Position numbers and translations under genes: made by a program. Below the pieces are notes generated by a model. That model did no database searches. It was not told the origin of the DNA and saw nothing but the letters and a program-made list of their open reading frames with translations. DNA of 29,574 nucleotides, from positions 12,713 to 42,286 of the forward strand of contig NWUY0300054321.1 of assembly GCA_004151065.3 (NCBI GenBank). Reading direction: 5' to 3'. This DNA is from Larix sibirica (taxonomy: Eukaryota; Streptophyta; Pinopsida; Pinales; Pinaceae). Shown one piece after another: positions 8,989-19,484 of this stretch. Each line of letters starts with the position of its first letter. Position 1 is the first letter of the stretch.

Positions 8989-11945
8989 ATGGGGGACCCT
9001 ATAGTAAGGCATGAACCAATGTGTTTGATTAAGTTACAGATTCATCCCAAAATATATAAGGTTTTCCTTGATGCAGGGTGGATAAGTTACTTCGAGAAGC
9101 TATAGGGGTCTGATTAGCAGCTGCCTTAGAGTTTACACAAAGTTTATGTTTATTTACTGCAATTATGTGTGGAATTTGTATCAAGGTTAATGAAAAATCA
9201 ATCGCTTGGGTGAATGGTCTACCTCAGATAGGGGAAAGTTGGTTTAAATGCAAAGTGGTGTTGGAGCAAGCCCGAGCTGATTTTCTAGAAGAGGATGAAA
9301 TAGTTGAAGGTGGAAGAAAGTGGTTCTCCGTTCTTAATTTTCCAAACCCTGGCCAAATGTGGCATATTTTGTTCAAAAATATCTGATTTGTGAAGGACAC
9401 CATAGTGTCATCTTCAAGTATAATTTTAAACTTCTCACCCATTTATGACATTAACAATTCATCATTATTCCTTACTAATTTTCAAAAAGTTTACAATTAT
9501 CATCTTAGAGTGTCAGAGGTACCAAAAACCTTTCATTAAGCATCACTAATCATGTGTTGATAAAGCCGATAATCCTATATGATTTAACCATAACAAACTT
9601 AACATGTGTTTACTTCTTACATAAATATCCTTAGGTACAAGAACATAAAGGGTTAGAACAGGGTAAAATAAGGGAAGAGATAAAAAGGGTAAACAAGATG
9701 AGTAAGTTGAAGAAATCCCAATTTAAAAAAAATTATGATCAACATGAACAAGCATCATATCTCTCAACTTCTATTCATATTGATAGTGACATTGAAATCA
9801 TAGGAGATAATCCTCTGATAGAGGAAATTAGGCCTTGTCCTAGTGTTAAGGAATTTCCTTTGAAAAAATATACAAGTTAAGGTAAACAGAGAAGATAAAT
9901 GTCTAAAGCAGTTGACATCTTAGCAACTCCTCCACAATCCCCAATGAAGAGAATTACAAGATTTAAGTTTGCGGTAAAAGAGGCTAGCCTACAAGAAATA
10001 AGTGTTTCACCATAAGAACCAACACTCATAAGTCCCGTGGTTGCCACACAAGAACCAACTATAGTGGTTTCGACTGATGAAACTACAACAACATTCTTCA
10101 AAGAGATATTTTTTGAATAAGATGGAGACAATCCTTTATGTAGTTTCCTCAAAGAAAATGTAGTTACACGGGTTTGTGAAGATCATGCTATGGAACAAAT
10201 CTCATGAAGAAAGAAATAGATTCCCAACATTTTAACGGGTAAGCTACATCTGAAAACATCCTATCCTACTCTGCAATTTTTTTCTCATAAACTAAGGAGG
10301 GGAAACAAAATATTAAGAGACAAATTTAAAGACCTCAAAAAGAAGACCAACAAATTAAGTCTCATTCCAAAATGGACATTCTTGTCAAAGTAATTGATGA
10401 ATTTGTTTGGTATCCTCCTGCTAAACATAAATATGATCTTGTTTTTGAGCATTTGGCTACAAAGGGAATTTTGGGCAATGTAATGGATGAGCCTAGGGTG
10501 CTTATCCTCTTGAATATTTGTCAAAACTTAGGGGAACTCCTACAAAGCTTATTGGTTCTCATACATAATTGTGTCATAATGAATTGTTGGATGATGGCGC
10601 TATATGACAAGTTGCTGAGGATAATGATTACATCCCCGTGTTTGTTGCAATAGTGGGAGTACAAACAAATCCAATAGATACAAATACTTATTTTGAAATG
10701 ATACAATTAAGGGTAGAATTCTCTAAGTTGAAATATATAGTTGAGTCATATGACATAGGAGTGATTTCCCTACCAGAGCATATACAAACCATTCATGAAC
10801 TAAGGGAAATATATGTTGAGTTTGTTGTTGTTAACAAAATAAGGTGGGTCAATTGTAAAGAAGTCATAGCAAAAATATTAGAGTTTGAAGGAAGAGTGGT
10901 AACATTAAAGTCCGAAAATGATGCATGGGTACTCTTGCTTAGAATATTCTTAGTTGCAGATGGCTCTCTCTTTCCTATGTTTTCTTTTGGCAAGAATAGA
11001 ATTTTTCATTCCATATTTGGGATTCAACAGAATAAAGACAACATGATCTTAGCTCTGTTAAAAAAAAATGGATGCCTACTTTAGTAGTAGTCACAAGGAT
11101 AAATTTTTTTCAAGTGAACTATATCAACACGATATCATCCTATTTCATGACTAGACTTGGAATCCAAATCTATTTGTTAGTGATGCGCAATTTAGAGCTT
11201 TTTCATCCTTCATGAATAATCAACATCAGTGGAATTTTGCCCAAACAATTATTTAACATAATGAACAAAAGTGTAATCTGTGGGTACAAGGAGGACATAA
11301 TGATCCATAGGTTCTAATAAGATAATTTCATTAGTTGCTTAGGTCCTTTGAACAAATATCCATAGTTACTGCAAATCAATAAGAGGCCATTTTCTATTTC
11401 ACTAAACATGTTAATCCTAGAAGAATGGACATATTGTTAGCTTGTAAACATAAATGGCACATTTAATATGAAGAGCTATAAAGGAAAAATCCATTTAATT
11501 ATTTGAATTTCTGTAAAGTGACAGGAAGAGTTGATAAGTCATATTGCTTGCATGATAAGATGTGGTTAAGGTGGATAGGATTAAAATTTCTTGTTCCTCT
11601 AATTTGGTTGCGTACACGAGAGTATCAGTTTTCTATTAGTTTGAATTCTAAAGAAGAAGTCAAGTTTTGGAAAGCAGTTGTAGATAGTCTTGAGTACTAT
11701 ACATCAGACGAAAAAGGGACGTACTCCCTATAGTCTTAGTGATTTACGTAAGGCATACTCATATTCCGAAATTGACTTAGATTGAATACATAAGTTACAT
11801 GTGGACATGAAACAATTTCAGTAGGGGAGAAATTATGGGACTATGTATTGGCATAACTATATCACCTTTTTCCCTCTCTGCTGCCAGACTATTACCATTC
11901 CTTTTTACCTATTTGAACCATAACCATACCCTTTTTTAACTTTGA
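8989..11945 (+). pseudogene. Second decayed long ORF, unknown plant repeat protein
   Basis: I do not recognise a named domain. The reading can be followed from an ATG at 8989 (MGDPIVRHEP) for nearly 3 kb through three frames. Landmarks are LDAGWISYFEKL (about 9070-9105), GLPQIGESWFK (9216-9248), CEGHHSVIFKYNFKLL (about 9392-9439), an acidic linker (about 9698-9880), YPLEYLSKLRGTP (about 10504-10542), a segment rich in Ile, Val and Glu (10638-11084), HVNPRRMDILLACKHKWH (about 11409-11462) and YHLFPSLLPDYYHSF (about 11861-11905). At least three frameshifts and many in-frame stops interrupt it. From about 11095 to 11733 a single frame holds despite about ten stops, nearly all TAA or TAG where Gln or Trp would fit. 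The order of an N-terminal globular domain, linker and C-terminal domain suggests a retroelement-associated gag-like or accessory ORF, but that is inference. No zinc knuckle, protease or RT is visible. Confidence 0.55.
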
Positions 11946-12224
11946 AATAATTCAGGTACTCTTTATTCCATTTTTGGCAATATTAATGAAATATGTTATA
12001 CATATGAAGGTACATTATCTTTTGTGCTTAACCTACAACTTACTATTTCTACATATTAGATGCATGAATGGCTTGCTGCAATTCAATGCAGGATTGCTAT
12101 AGATTAGATGAAAGAATGGATTGCTATGGAAGGATGAAAAATGCTAAAAATCATCATTTGTTGCAGATTTGTTGACACCATTGATGTTGTGAATCCAATT
12201 GTTGAAGTCAAATGCTGCGAATCC
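11946..12224. other. No gene seen
   Basis: AT-rich spacer between the decayed ORF and the 358-bp tandem repeat, with no coding frame or recognisable motif. Confidence 0.4.
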
Positions 12225-12932
12225 AAGTCAACATCCACATCAGCTACCAGTCATCGTGCATTTTCTTAACTAGATGCTTATATAAAACCATGAATAATCA
12301 TCAAAGCTAGTGTTCGAGTAGTTTGTTGTTGAGACAAATATTGATGGATTTTTGTTATTTTTATGGAGCATTTGTATGTGGAATAAAAATATGTTGCAAT
12401 CCAAGTGTTGATTTAGTCACCTAGTGATTTTGGTTTGATTGTGCATTGAGTTAGCTTAAGGAGATATCATTAGCATCATGCTTTTATAGGGAAAGGGATT
12501 GCTCTAGAGGAATGTGCTACTGTTTATCATTTACTATTTCTTATTTATTGTTTACCATTGGTTGAGTATTGTTTATTTTTTAAAGTCAACCTCCACATTA
12601 GCTACCATTCATCATGCGTTGTCTTAACCCGATGCTATAAAACCACAAATCATCATCAAAACTATTGTTTGAGTAGTTTGTTGTTAAGACAAATATAGAG
12701 GGATTTTCGCTATTGTTATGGAGCATTTGTAGGTGGAATAAAATTATGTTGCAATCCAATTGTTGATTTAGTCACCTAGTGATTTTGGTTTGATTGCGTG
12801 TTGAGTTAGCTTAAGGATATATCATCAACATCGTGATTTGATAGAGAAAGGGACTGCTCTGGAGGAATGTGATATTGTTTATCATTTACTGTTTCTGATT
12901 TATTGTTTACAATTGGTTGAGTATTGTTTATT
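12225..12932. repeat. Two-copy tandem repeat, period 358 bp, each with TATA box
   Basis: Unit 1 (12225-12582) and unit 2 (12583-12932) both open with AAGTCAAC and share long blocks such as gtcacctagtgattttggtt and ggttgagtattgtttatt. Each has a TATAAAA (12281-12287 and 12636-12642) at the same relative place, followed by a similar downstream segment. Substitutions and small indels separate the units, so the duplication is not recent. A duplicated promoter region of an LTR or a gene is possible. Confidence 0.85.
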
Positions 12933-13336
12933 ATTTATTGTTTTCATGCTTTGTGTATATTTCATGGATGTTTGTGATACAAACAAAAATTCCAATTCTT
13001 GTTTAATTTAATATTATATTTATTTTAAAACATTCATCACACAAATGGTTCATTGTCCTTTTCCAAATCTCAAATTCCAAATCAGTAGGAATAAGCCATT
13101 GAACTACATTGTTTGATTTTCAATTAGATAGAAATTGGATTTCTAGCACAGTTTCTTAACAACATTATTAGAGTGTCCAATAGGTTCATCAAACCCTCAT
13201 AATCTAGATACACTTTGGGTTAACAATAAAATGAACTAGTAAACTAAATGTCATAAACAAATAAATTGGCTATATAGTAGACCTGTCAGCAACATAACTA
13301 AAATAAATAGAATAACCCTTTTACATAGTAGCCCTG
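12933..13336. other. No gene seen
   Basis: AT-rich sequence after the tandem repeat, with no recognisable coding or structural feature up to the microsatellite. Confidence 0.4.
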
Positions 13337-13369
<33 letters not shown>

Positions 13370-13402
13370 TGCATGCATATACGAAATATAACTTCCATAT
13401 AT

Positions 13403-13468
<66 letters not shown>

Positions 13469-13482
13469 GCGCGCGTGCGCGT

Positions 13483-13520
<38 letters not shown>

Positions 13521-13560
13521 TCACGCATGCATGCACACATGCACACGTGCACACACACAC
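13337..13560. repeat. Compound microsatellite (AC)n, (GC)n, (TTAC)n
   Basis: In order: (AC)14 at 13337-13364, an ATGCATGC spacer, (GC)n, an AC run to 13436, (TTAC)8 at 13437-13468, a GCGCGCGTGCGCGTGC block, (AC)16 at 13485-13516, then degenerate GCATGCATGCACAC and a last short AC run. Most of it is strict purine/pyrimidine alternation and so has Z-DNA-forming potential. Open frames reading His-Thr repeats here are artefacts of the repeat. Confidence 0.97.
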
Positions 13561-13729
13561 AATCATACATGCATATGAAGTTGCTGCACAATACTCCAAA
13601 ATATACTATAGTTTTCCCATTGTAACTCACTCGTACTAACAAGGTCTACGCCATTACATAAATACACAAAAGGCTTATGAGACTAGGCATAAAGGGTTTA
13701 TGAGATGATTCCTTGATTCTACATACCTT

Positions 13730-14720
13730 GTTTCCATGGATTCATGTCTTATGTTGATCATGATTATGAACCAATACTTAGGGAAAATTAGACGTCAAGA
13801 AATCCTTGACCACATTTTCCAACTTGTTCTTGAGTTGGGTTTTACTTCTTACTCTTCAAGAATGCGCTCTAGTTCAAGTATTTCTTGGATAATAGTTTCC
13901 TTGAACTTGTTGAACTCACTAAACACCGGTTTCCAAGTGGTTATGGAATCCTATATGTTGTCATGCCATAAAGGTGTGACCTCCATTAATGCCTCTAGTT
14001 CAACTTCTGCTCTTTTCTTCATTTTCTCAATTGCTATGAACTGAGACTGTGCTCTCCATGCTAGCTCCCTTGCAAGATTCCCTGGATTCTCTTTCTCATA
14101 TTGCAAAGCATCTTGTTTCAAATCAAGGTTGCGTGCTTCCTCTATTTTTCATAAGTCTCTAACTCAATGTATTTAATGTAAACCTTTTCAGACTCCTATT
14201 TTAGTTGGTCAATCTACTATCGAATACTCTATGCAGATTTTGTTAGGATATAATTGTGTGTTTGGAATTTTACCCATAATTTTTGGCACATGAGGTGCAA
14301 CTACTCTCGAAAATCTATTTGCATTTGGGACTTGGCGATCATAGGACAATTGATTAACATCTCTCTTTACCCACACGCTTCAACCTTTGTGGTTACTAGT
14401 CTTGCATGTTCCCACTTTTTATCCTCTACTTGTCTTTGATATGCTTCTATCATTGACTCTAAAAATCCTTTCTTGTTGATCTATCATAGGGTTGTGGTTA
14501 CCTTCATGACAATGTTGCTTGACTATTGGAAAATCTCAAAATCTTCAAGCAAATTAGGGAGTACCTCCTCCAAACAAGTCTACAACTCTCATTACACCCT
14601 TGAAGTTTCATCATGAACCTTTGCTTCTTTTTCTATTGCATATGCAAGATGTTACTTAGTTCTCTCTAATGTTGTGGTGGCCTCTTCAACTTTATTTTTT
14701 ATAGTGCCTTTTTAGAAATA
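13730..14720 (-). pseudogene. Decayed coiled-coil ORF on minus strand
   Basis: Read on the minus strand from about 14720 downwards, one dominant frame gives a highly charged helical protein. Landmarks are KNKVEEATTTLERTK, ESMIEAYQRQVEDKKWEHA, IEEARNLDLKQDALQYEKE and FKETIIQEILELERILEE. Several TAA/TAG/TGA interrupt it where Gln would fit heptads, plus at least one frameshift near 14130-14160. No catalytic domain is seen. It resembles the C-terminal coiled-coil parts of plant retroelement gag-like ORFs or of myosin-like plant proteins, and I cannot choose. The reading may extend upstream into the 338-bp repeat (MREIIELTDHK-type sequence, about 14920-14960). Confidence 0.5.
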
Positions 14721-14740
14721 AGTGTGATAAGACTAGTTTA

Positions 14741-15412
14741 GGTGCAGTCTATGCGACATTGATTGCATGCTTTGATTCTTCTTATTGCATTTGCATTAGT
14801 GGTGACATTTAATGGTGATATGACCCAAATATTTCCATAAAACAAAAAACCCCAAGTATAAATTTCAACGTAGATACTTCCCTCCTACAAATAGCTTACC
14901 CTACACAGACACACCCCTTGCTTTGTGGTCTGTTAATTCTATAATTTCCCTCATTCATGCAACACCCAACCTATCCCTTTTGTAGATCCTTAGCAAATGT
15001 TGACACCTTGACTACATAGATCTATTGTGGTGAAGTACTTTATCCTACAAAACCATGAACATATTTAAAATTATTTTAGGTGCAATCTATGCAACATTCA
15101 ATGCATGCTGCAATGCTAGTTATTACAGTTGAACTAATGGTGGCATTTGATGGTGATATGACTTGAATCTTTCCATAGAACAAAAAAACTTGAGTATAGA
15201 TTTCAACATAGAGACTTCCCACTTGCAAATACCTTACACTACATAGACACACTCCTTGTTTGTGGTCCATTAACTCTATAGTTTCCCTCATTCTTGCAAC
15301 ATCCACTCCATCCCTTCTGCAAATACTTAATTAATGTTAACACCACGACTTCATAGATCTATTGTTGTGGAGTGCTTTAGCCTACATAAACGTGGACCTA
15401 TTTTACTTATTA
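14741..15412. repeat. Two-copy tandem repeat, period 338 bp
   Basis: The block opening ggtgcagtctatgcgacatt (14741) recurs as ggtgcaatctatgcaacatt (15079). Both copies contain TTTGATGGTGATATGAC-like and CATAGATCTATTGT sequence at matching offsets. The copies differ by many substitutions. The repeat lies between the minus-strand coiled-coil ORF and the 3' end of the minus-strand Ty3 element, so it may be untranslated or LTR sequence of either. Confidence 0.8.
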
Positions 15413-15479
15413 TTCCTTGACCTACAAAGAAACATATAAAATAATTAATTTTGAAACCTTAATTGATATTGATGAAAAT

Positions 15480-17800
15480 AAAGTTCTACTTTCGTACACT
15501 AACTCCATTAAGAACTTAGGGTGGTTTTTTCCATGGTTGGAATAATGTAGGGATTTAGGTGTGTATTATTTCACCCATCTGTTCTTCAACCTATCATCCA
15601 ATGGTGCTAGTTTGACTATGTATTCACTAGTAATTTGTGCATTTTGGTATGGTCCCTACCAATGTACTCTTAACTTCCTTGGATGCTTCCAAAACTTGCT
15701 ATCATATAGTAATACTAGACCTCACTATTCAAACTATTTCTTCTAGATATGTCGATAATTCTATCCCTTTTTGGATTTCCTCTAAGTCATTTGATGGTAA
15801 CCTACTAGAAACCTATGTCCTCCCAACTTAAGTAGCATATCCAACCTCTCTTATCAACTATACAATATCATACATTTGGGTGGCATCTTATCTCTTGTCC
15901 ACAAACCAAGTCAAATGATGTATGCTTGGTCAATGTTTTATATGATGTTTGATAAGCTCACAAAACCATTGAAATGCACCCATTCCAATCATCATGTTTA
16001 ACAAAGTAAATCTTTGTTAGCTAATGCTCCAAAATTTTGTTCAAGGCTTTTTTTTGTGTCATTATCATGTGGATGATATGGCATTGTATTATGGTAGTGG
16101 ATCATGAATTCCTTAACCAAAGCAACAATTGTTCCTCCAATAAAATGTTGATCTTGATCACTAGTCAAGCTCTGTGGGCACACAAACCTTGTCACTATAC
16201 TTTCAAAAATAACCCATACATTAGTCTTCGTAGAGCAATACCATGTAAGCACAACCTCTACCCATTTCATCAAATAATATGGTATGATTATGATATACTT
16301 AGTCCCTAACTAGTGCTAATGGATTAATAAAACCAATAAATTTCATTGTAGAATGTTGAAACTAATTCCCAACCATAATGGGTTGGAGTGAGATTTCATC
16401 TCTTCTAGACGGCCATACCACAGGTTAACACACATTGCACTACTTAAGATACTATGTGTTGTTTGTGAACAATGTTGGTCAGTAGAGTTCAACATGTAAC
16501 ACCCTATAGGCATTCACCTTTCCCTCATGATGGTCATTACTTTGTCCATTATGATATTTCATACCACTGCATATCACTCATGACCCGATGCACACCTGCA
16601 TAAGACTCCATTTAGGATAACTTGTACACATGTTGGATGATTAACTAATAGTTTGTAGAAAGAACAACTAACTATTAACATTGCTTCCAATAATAGTCTT
16701 CTAGTGCTTATCCAATGTTGAGGAATTTGGTAATGTTGGTAAGGAAGTTAGGCACTACTTCCATGCTAAAGAGATTGACATTGAGCAATTCATCCATTGT
16801 CCCAATGTATTCCTCATTATGGATCATGAAGAGATTATTGGGCCATATGTTCTACTTACTTAGCTCATTCACCACTTCAAAATCAAACTATTAAAACTAC
16901 AGGAGCCATCGATAGATCCTACCTTCCAGTATCGAGTTGCTTACTAAATACTTAAGCATTGAGTGATTCATGAAGAACTCAAAGGTTCAACCTAGAAGAT
17001 ACTGCCAAAACTTATGTAGTGCATACACCAAAACCAATCGTTTGTAGTTACATCTTATGAAGGTTTAGGATTCATTTCCTACCATTTTATCAAGAATCTC
17101 ATCACTAAATGGTGAGGGAAAAAGGTCTTGTATGAAAGTCTCATTTAGTATGCGAAATCCGAGACAAGTGACTATTGAACTGATCCAATTTGATTCCTTC
17201 ACTAGAAATATCAAGTTAGATCCCAACATCTTTTCAATAACTTATTTAACTCGTTCTTTATAATGAAGATTCCTCTGATATGGCCTCTTCGTGATTAGTC
17301 AAACATCAAGCTTAAATTCGATCTTCATCTCACCAAGATCTCTTTCCATTCCCTTTATCTTTGTGAAGCTACATGAAGATAGGCCAACATACTCCTGGAG
17401 TAGAGCTACAATCTCTATGATGGTGTGGTAATCCTATTAGTCTCCTATGATAGCTAGATCAGGTTCATATTTGGTACCAATGTTAACTATCTTTGTTTGT
17501 AGTGGCTCACATCAATAAAATAGAATATCAGTTCCTAATATCCTGGATGATGCTATGGACTTATATTTCTTCAAATCATAAATGTTGAATTTCCTCTATG
17601 TGGTTATCCGCTACAAAATCCTCCTTTGTTGAACCCATGGTTGGACATCATCCCAATAATTAGTGTATCATCTCATAGATTTGAAAATTGTTCTAGAACC
17701 TTTCCATAGTTCTAGCCAACTCTTTGTCTGTCATTAAATTTATTCACATAAATACTAGATTCTTGAGCAATGGATTTAAGGTGTGAATGAATTTATGCAC
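15480..17800 (-). pseudogene. Ty3/gypsy pol, minus strand, copy A
   Basis: Read on the minus strand from high to low coordinates, the order is: pre-RT segment (FNIYDLKKYKSIASSRILG), RT fingers (KLDV.LITKRPYQRNLHYKERVK, then NWISSIVT), and a remnant of the palm (FPSPFSDEILDKMVG). The sequence then skips to the RNase H side (VYALHKFWQYLLG, NHSMLKYLVSN, EGRIYRWLL). Next come integrase finger remnants (CNVC), the core (MKWVEVV and SLTSDQDQHF, 15998-16273) and the GPY-type C-terminus (SKFWKHPRKLRVHW and GPYQNAQITS, about 15600-15700). The RT catalytic YxDD block is missing, and the position of the integrase catalytic Glu reads Lys (NDTKKSLE). Multiple stops and frameshifts are present. This is a different Ty3 family from 1-1351. 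Confidence 0.88.
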
Positions 17801-17839
17801 CCATTATTAAATAGAAATTGTTTGTGTTGTTCAAGAGTA

Positions 17840-18767
17840 TTCATATATTCAATATTATCGGAGACACCCTAGGAACATTTCTAAAGGTGGCGCCCAAGAC
17901 TGGATCAAAATCAAATATAGCTCTTGCATCTATCTGCGTTGAAATGGAAATTACCTAGGGTCTGTCAGATGTTATCATGATTGAAGCTTGTGAACATCAC
18001 TGTATGCAAACATTGGACTATAAAAACGTGTTGTTCAGATGCACCCAATGTAAGTCTCACGGTCATATGAAAATAACCTATCCTTTCAACAAATAGAAAG
18101 AAATAAGGGGCACCCACTTGGTGATGAGCTCGTTTGACTTTGGGACTGACTCGCTCTCCATTACACAGAAGAGGAAAAGAGTGGAGGAGGTTTTGGAAAT
18201 AGAGTAGCCGAAGCTACATGTAGACCATGCAAGGATAAATGAATAATTCAAAGAAGTCACATTGTTATTGATGAAGAAAATAAAGATATTGGAAGGAAAC
18301 ATTTTGACATCGCAGGGTTACATTTCACCCTCCTCTGAACCACTGGAACTTGGTAAGTCAAAAGGGAAAAAACCTATATACATTCACAATGAGGAGGGGC
18401 CCTCTAACTCTCCCCTAGATCCATCAATTTATCCTGCTTTAGGTGTTTCTCCACTACCCCCCTTTCAAGGAAAGGAATGTGAAGATAGAGAGGAAGATCC
18501 CCTTGTAGATAGTTCAAGTGGGGATACAACAAACAAATATTTGGGGCCCTCATTATCAAAGAGATATTCAATGTGTTCACATACAAAAGCACATTTTGTA
18601 CAAGCAAGCATTTTATCTATAGTATAGGGCACTACTCACATGGATACCAGAGGAAGAAGGTATCACATGGATTAGGAAAATATTGAGGCAAAGAGAGAGG
18701 TTCAAAATAGCCAACAACAACCAATACATGGGGTCCTTAGCAAAGAAACCCCCAAGGAGGTTAAGAA
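17840..18767 (+). pseudogene. LINE ORF1 (nucleic-acid binding), copy A
   Basis: ORF1 of plant L1-type elements binds element RNA. Visible are GDTLGTFLKVAPKTGSKSN (about 17860-17910), ALASICVEME, and a CCHC knuckle (CTQCKSHGHMKITY, about 18041-18082) whose fourth ligand is Tyr instead of Cys. After several stops, an open stretch at 18262-18627 encodes a Ser/Pro-rich acidic tail (PSNSPLDPSIYPALGVSPLP). It lies head to head with the minus-strand Ty3 pol and runs directly into the endonuclease frame at 18768. Confidence 0.8.
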
Positions 18768-19484
18768 ATGATCATTTACTCACACAATCTAAGAGGCATA
18801 GGGACAACCTTGAAGAAACGGTATTTGAAGCACTTGGTGTATAATAATTGCCCCAATGCAATGTATATACAAGAAACTAAGTGCTCTGTTGAGTCAACAA
18901 ACAAGATTTTGTATAAGTGTTTCCTTGAATGGTATTTCATCGCCATGGATGTGGATGGACATTCCAGGGAATTGGAAATTTTTTGGGATCCCTCCCTCAA
19001 TCTCCTCTCCTCAGTAAGATTTGATCATTACATTTTATCTTCATGTTTTTCAAAGTGTTTAAATGGACCTGCTGACCTCTTGAACATCTATGCCCCATCT
19101 CATGATATGAAGGGGTTATGGAAAGAACTGTTAACCTCCTACCCTCTATCTCTCCCACACCTCATAATTGGAGGTGACCTAAACATCACTTTACATCCTT
19201 CAAAATCTTGTGGCATAACTATAACATCACTTTACTTCCTGTCACATCACCTAGTCGAAGCTCTCCTTGTCGATGCTGAATCATATCTCCCCAACCACAC
19301 TTGGTCTAATAAACGAGCTGGTTTGCATCAAATTACCGAAAGGATTGACCAATTTCTCATCAAAGTCCCCCTCCTCCCCTCCCTCATTGCTTTCCACTCC
19401 TCAATACTTAAGCTTTCTCTTTCATATCACCTCTCAATCATCTTGGAACTCTCCCTCCCCATAGAAAAGCCTACCCCCCTTTAA
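18768..19484 (+). pseudogene. LINE endonuclease (APE-type) domain, copy A
   Basis: This is the N-terminal domain of LINE ORF2, which nicks target DNA for target-primed reverse transcription. The 238-codon frame is open and carries the usual series: YSHNLRGIG, YIQETKCS, LLNIYAPSHD, LIIGGDLNITL, NHTWSNKRAG and ERIDQFLI. The closing S-D-H motif reads SLSYHLS, so the catalytic Asp is replaced by Tyr. The segment between the GDLN and TWSN motifs is shorter than in copy B. The frame ends before RT, so ORF2 is broken here. It opens at ATG 18768, which is lost (ATT) in copy B. Confidence 0.88.

Noticed and set aside
13320-13570. CRISPR-like array
   Set aside because: The repeats are 2-4 bp simple units without unique spacers, in a plant-like genome.
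13251-13642. Several open frames of His-Thr, Cys-Val or Tyr-Leu-Leu-Thr repeats
   Set aside because: They are translations of the microsatellite arrays, on both strands and in all frames, with no flanking coding sequence.
18078-18302. Minus-strand frames opposite the LINE (also 23629-23868, 18404-18607, 23970-24161)
   Set aside because: They are antisense shadows of LINE ORF1 and occur in both duplicated units only because the sense sequence is duplicated.
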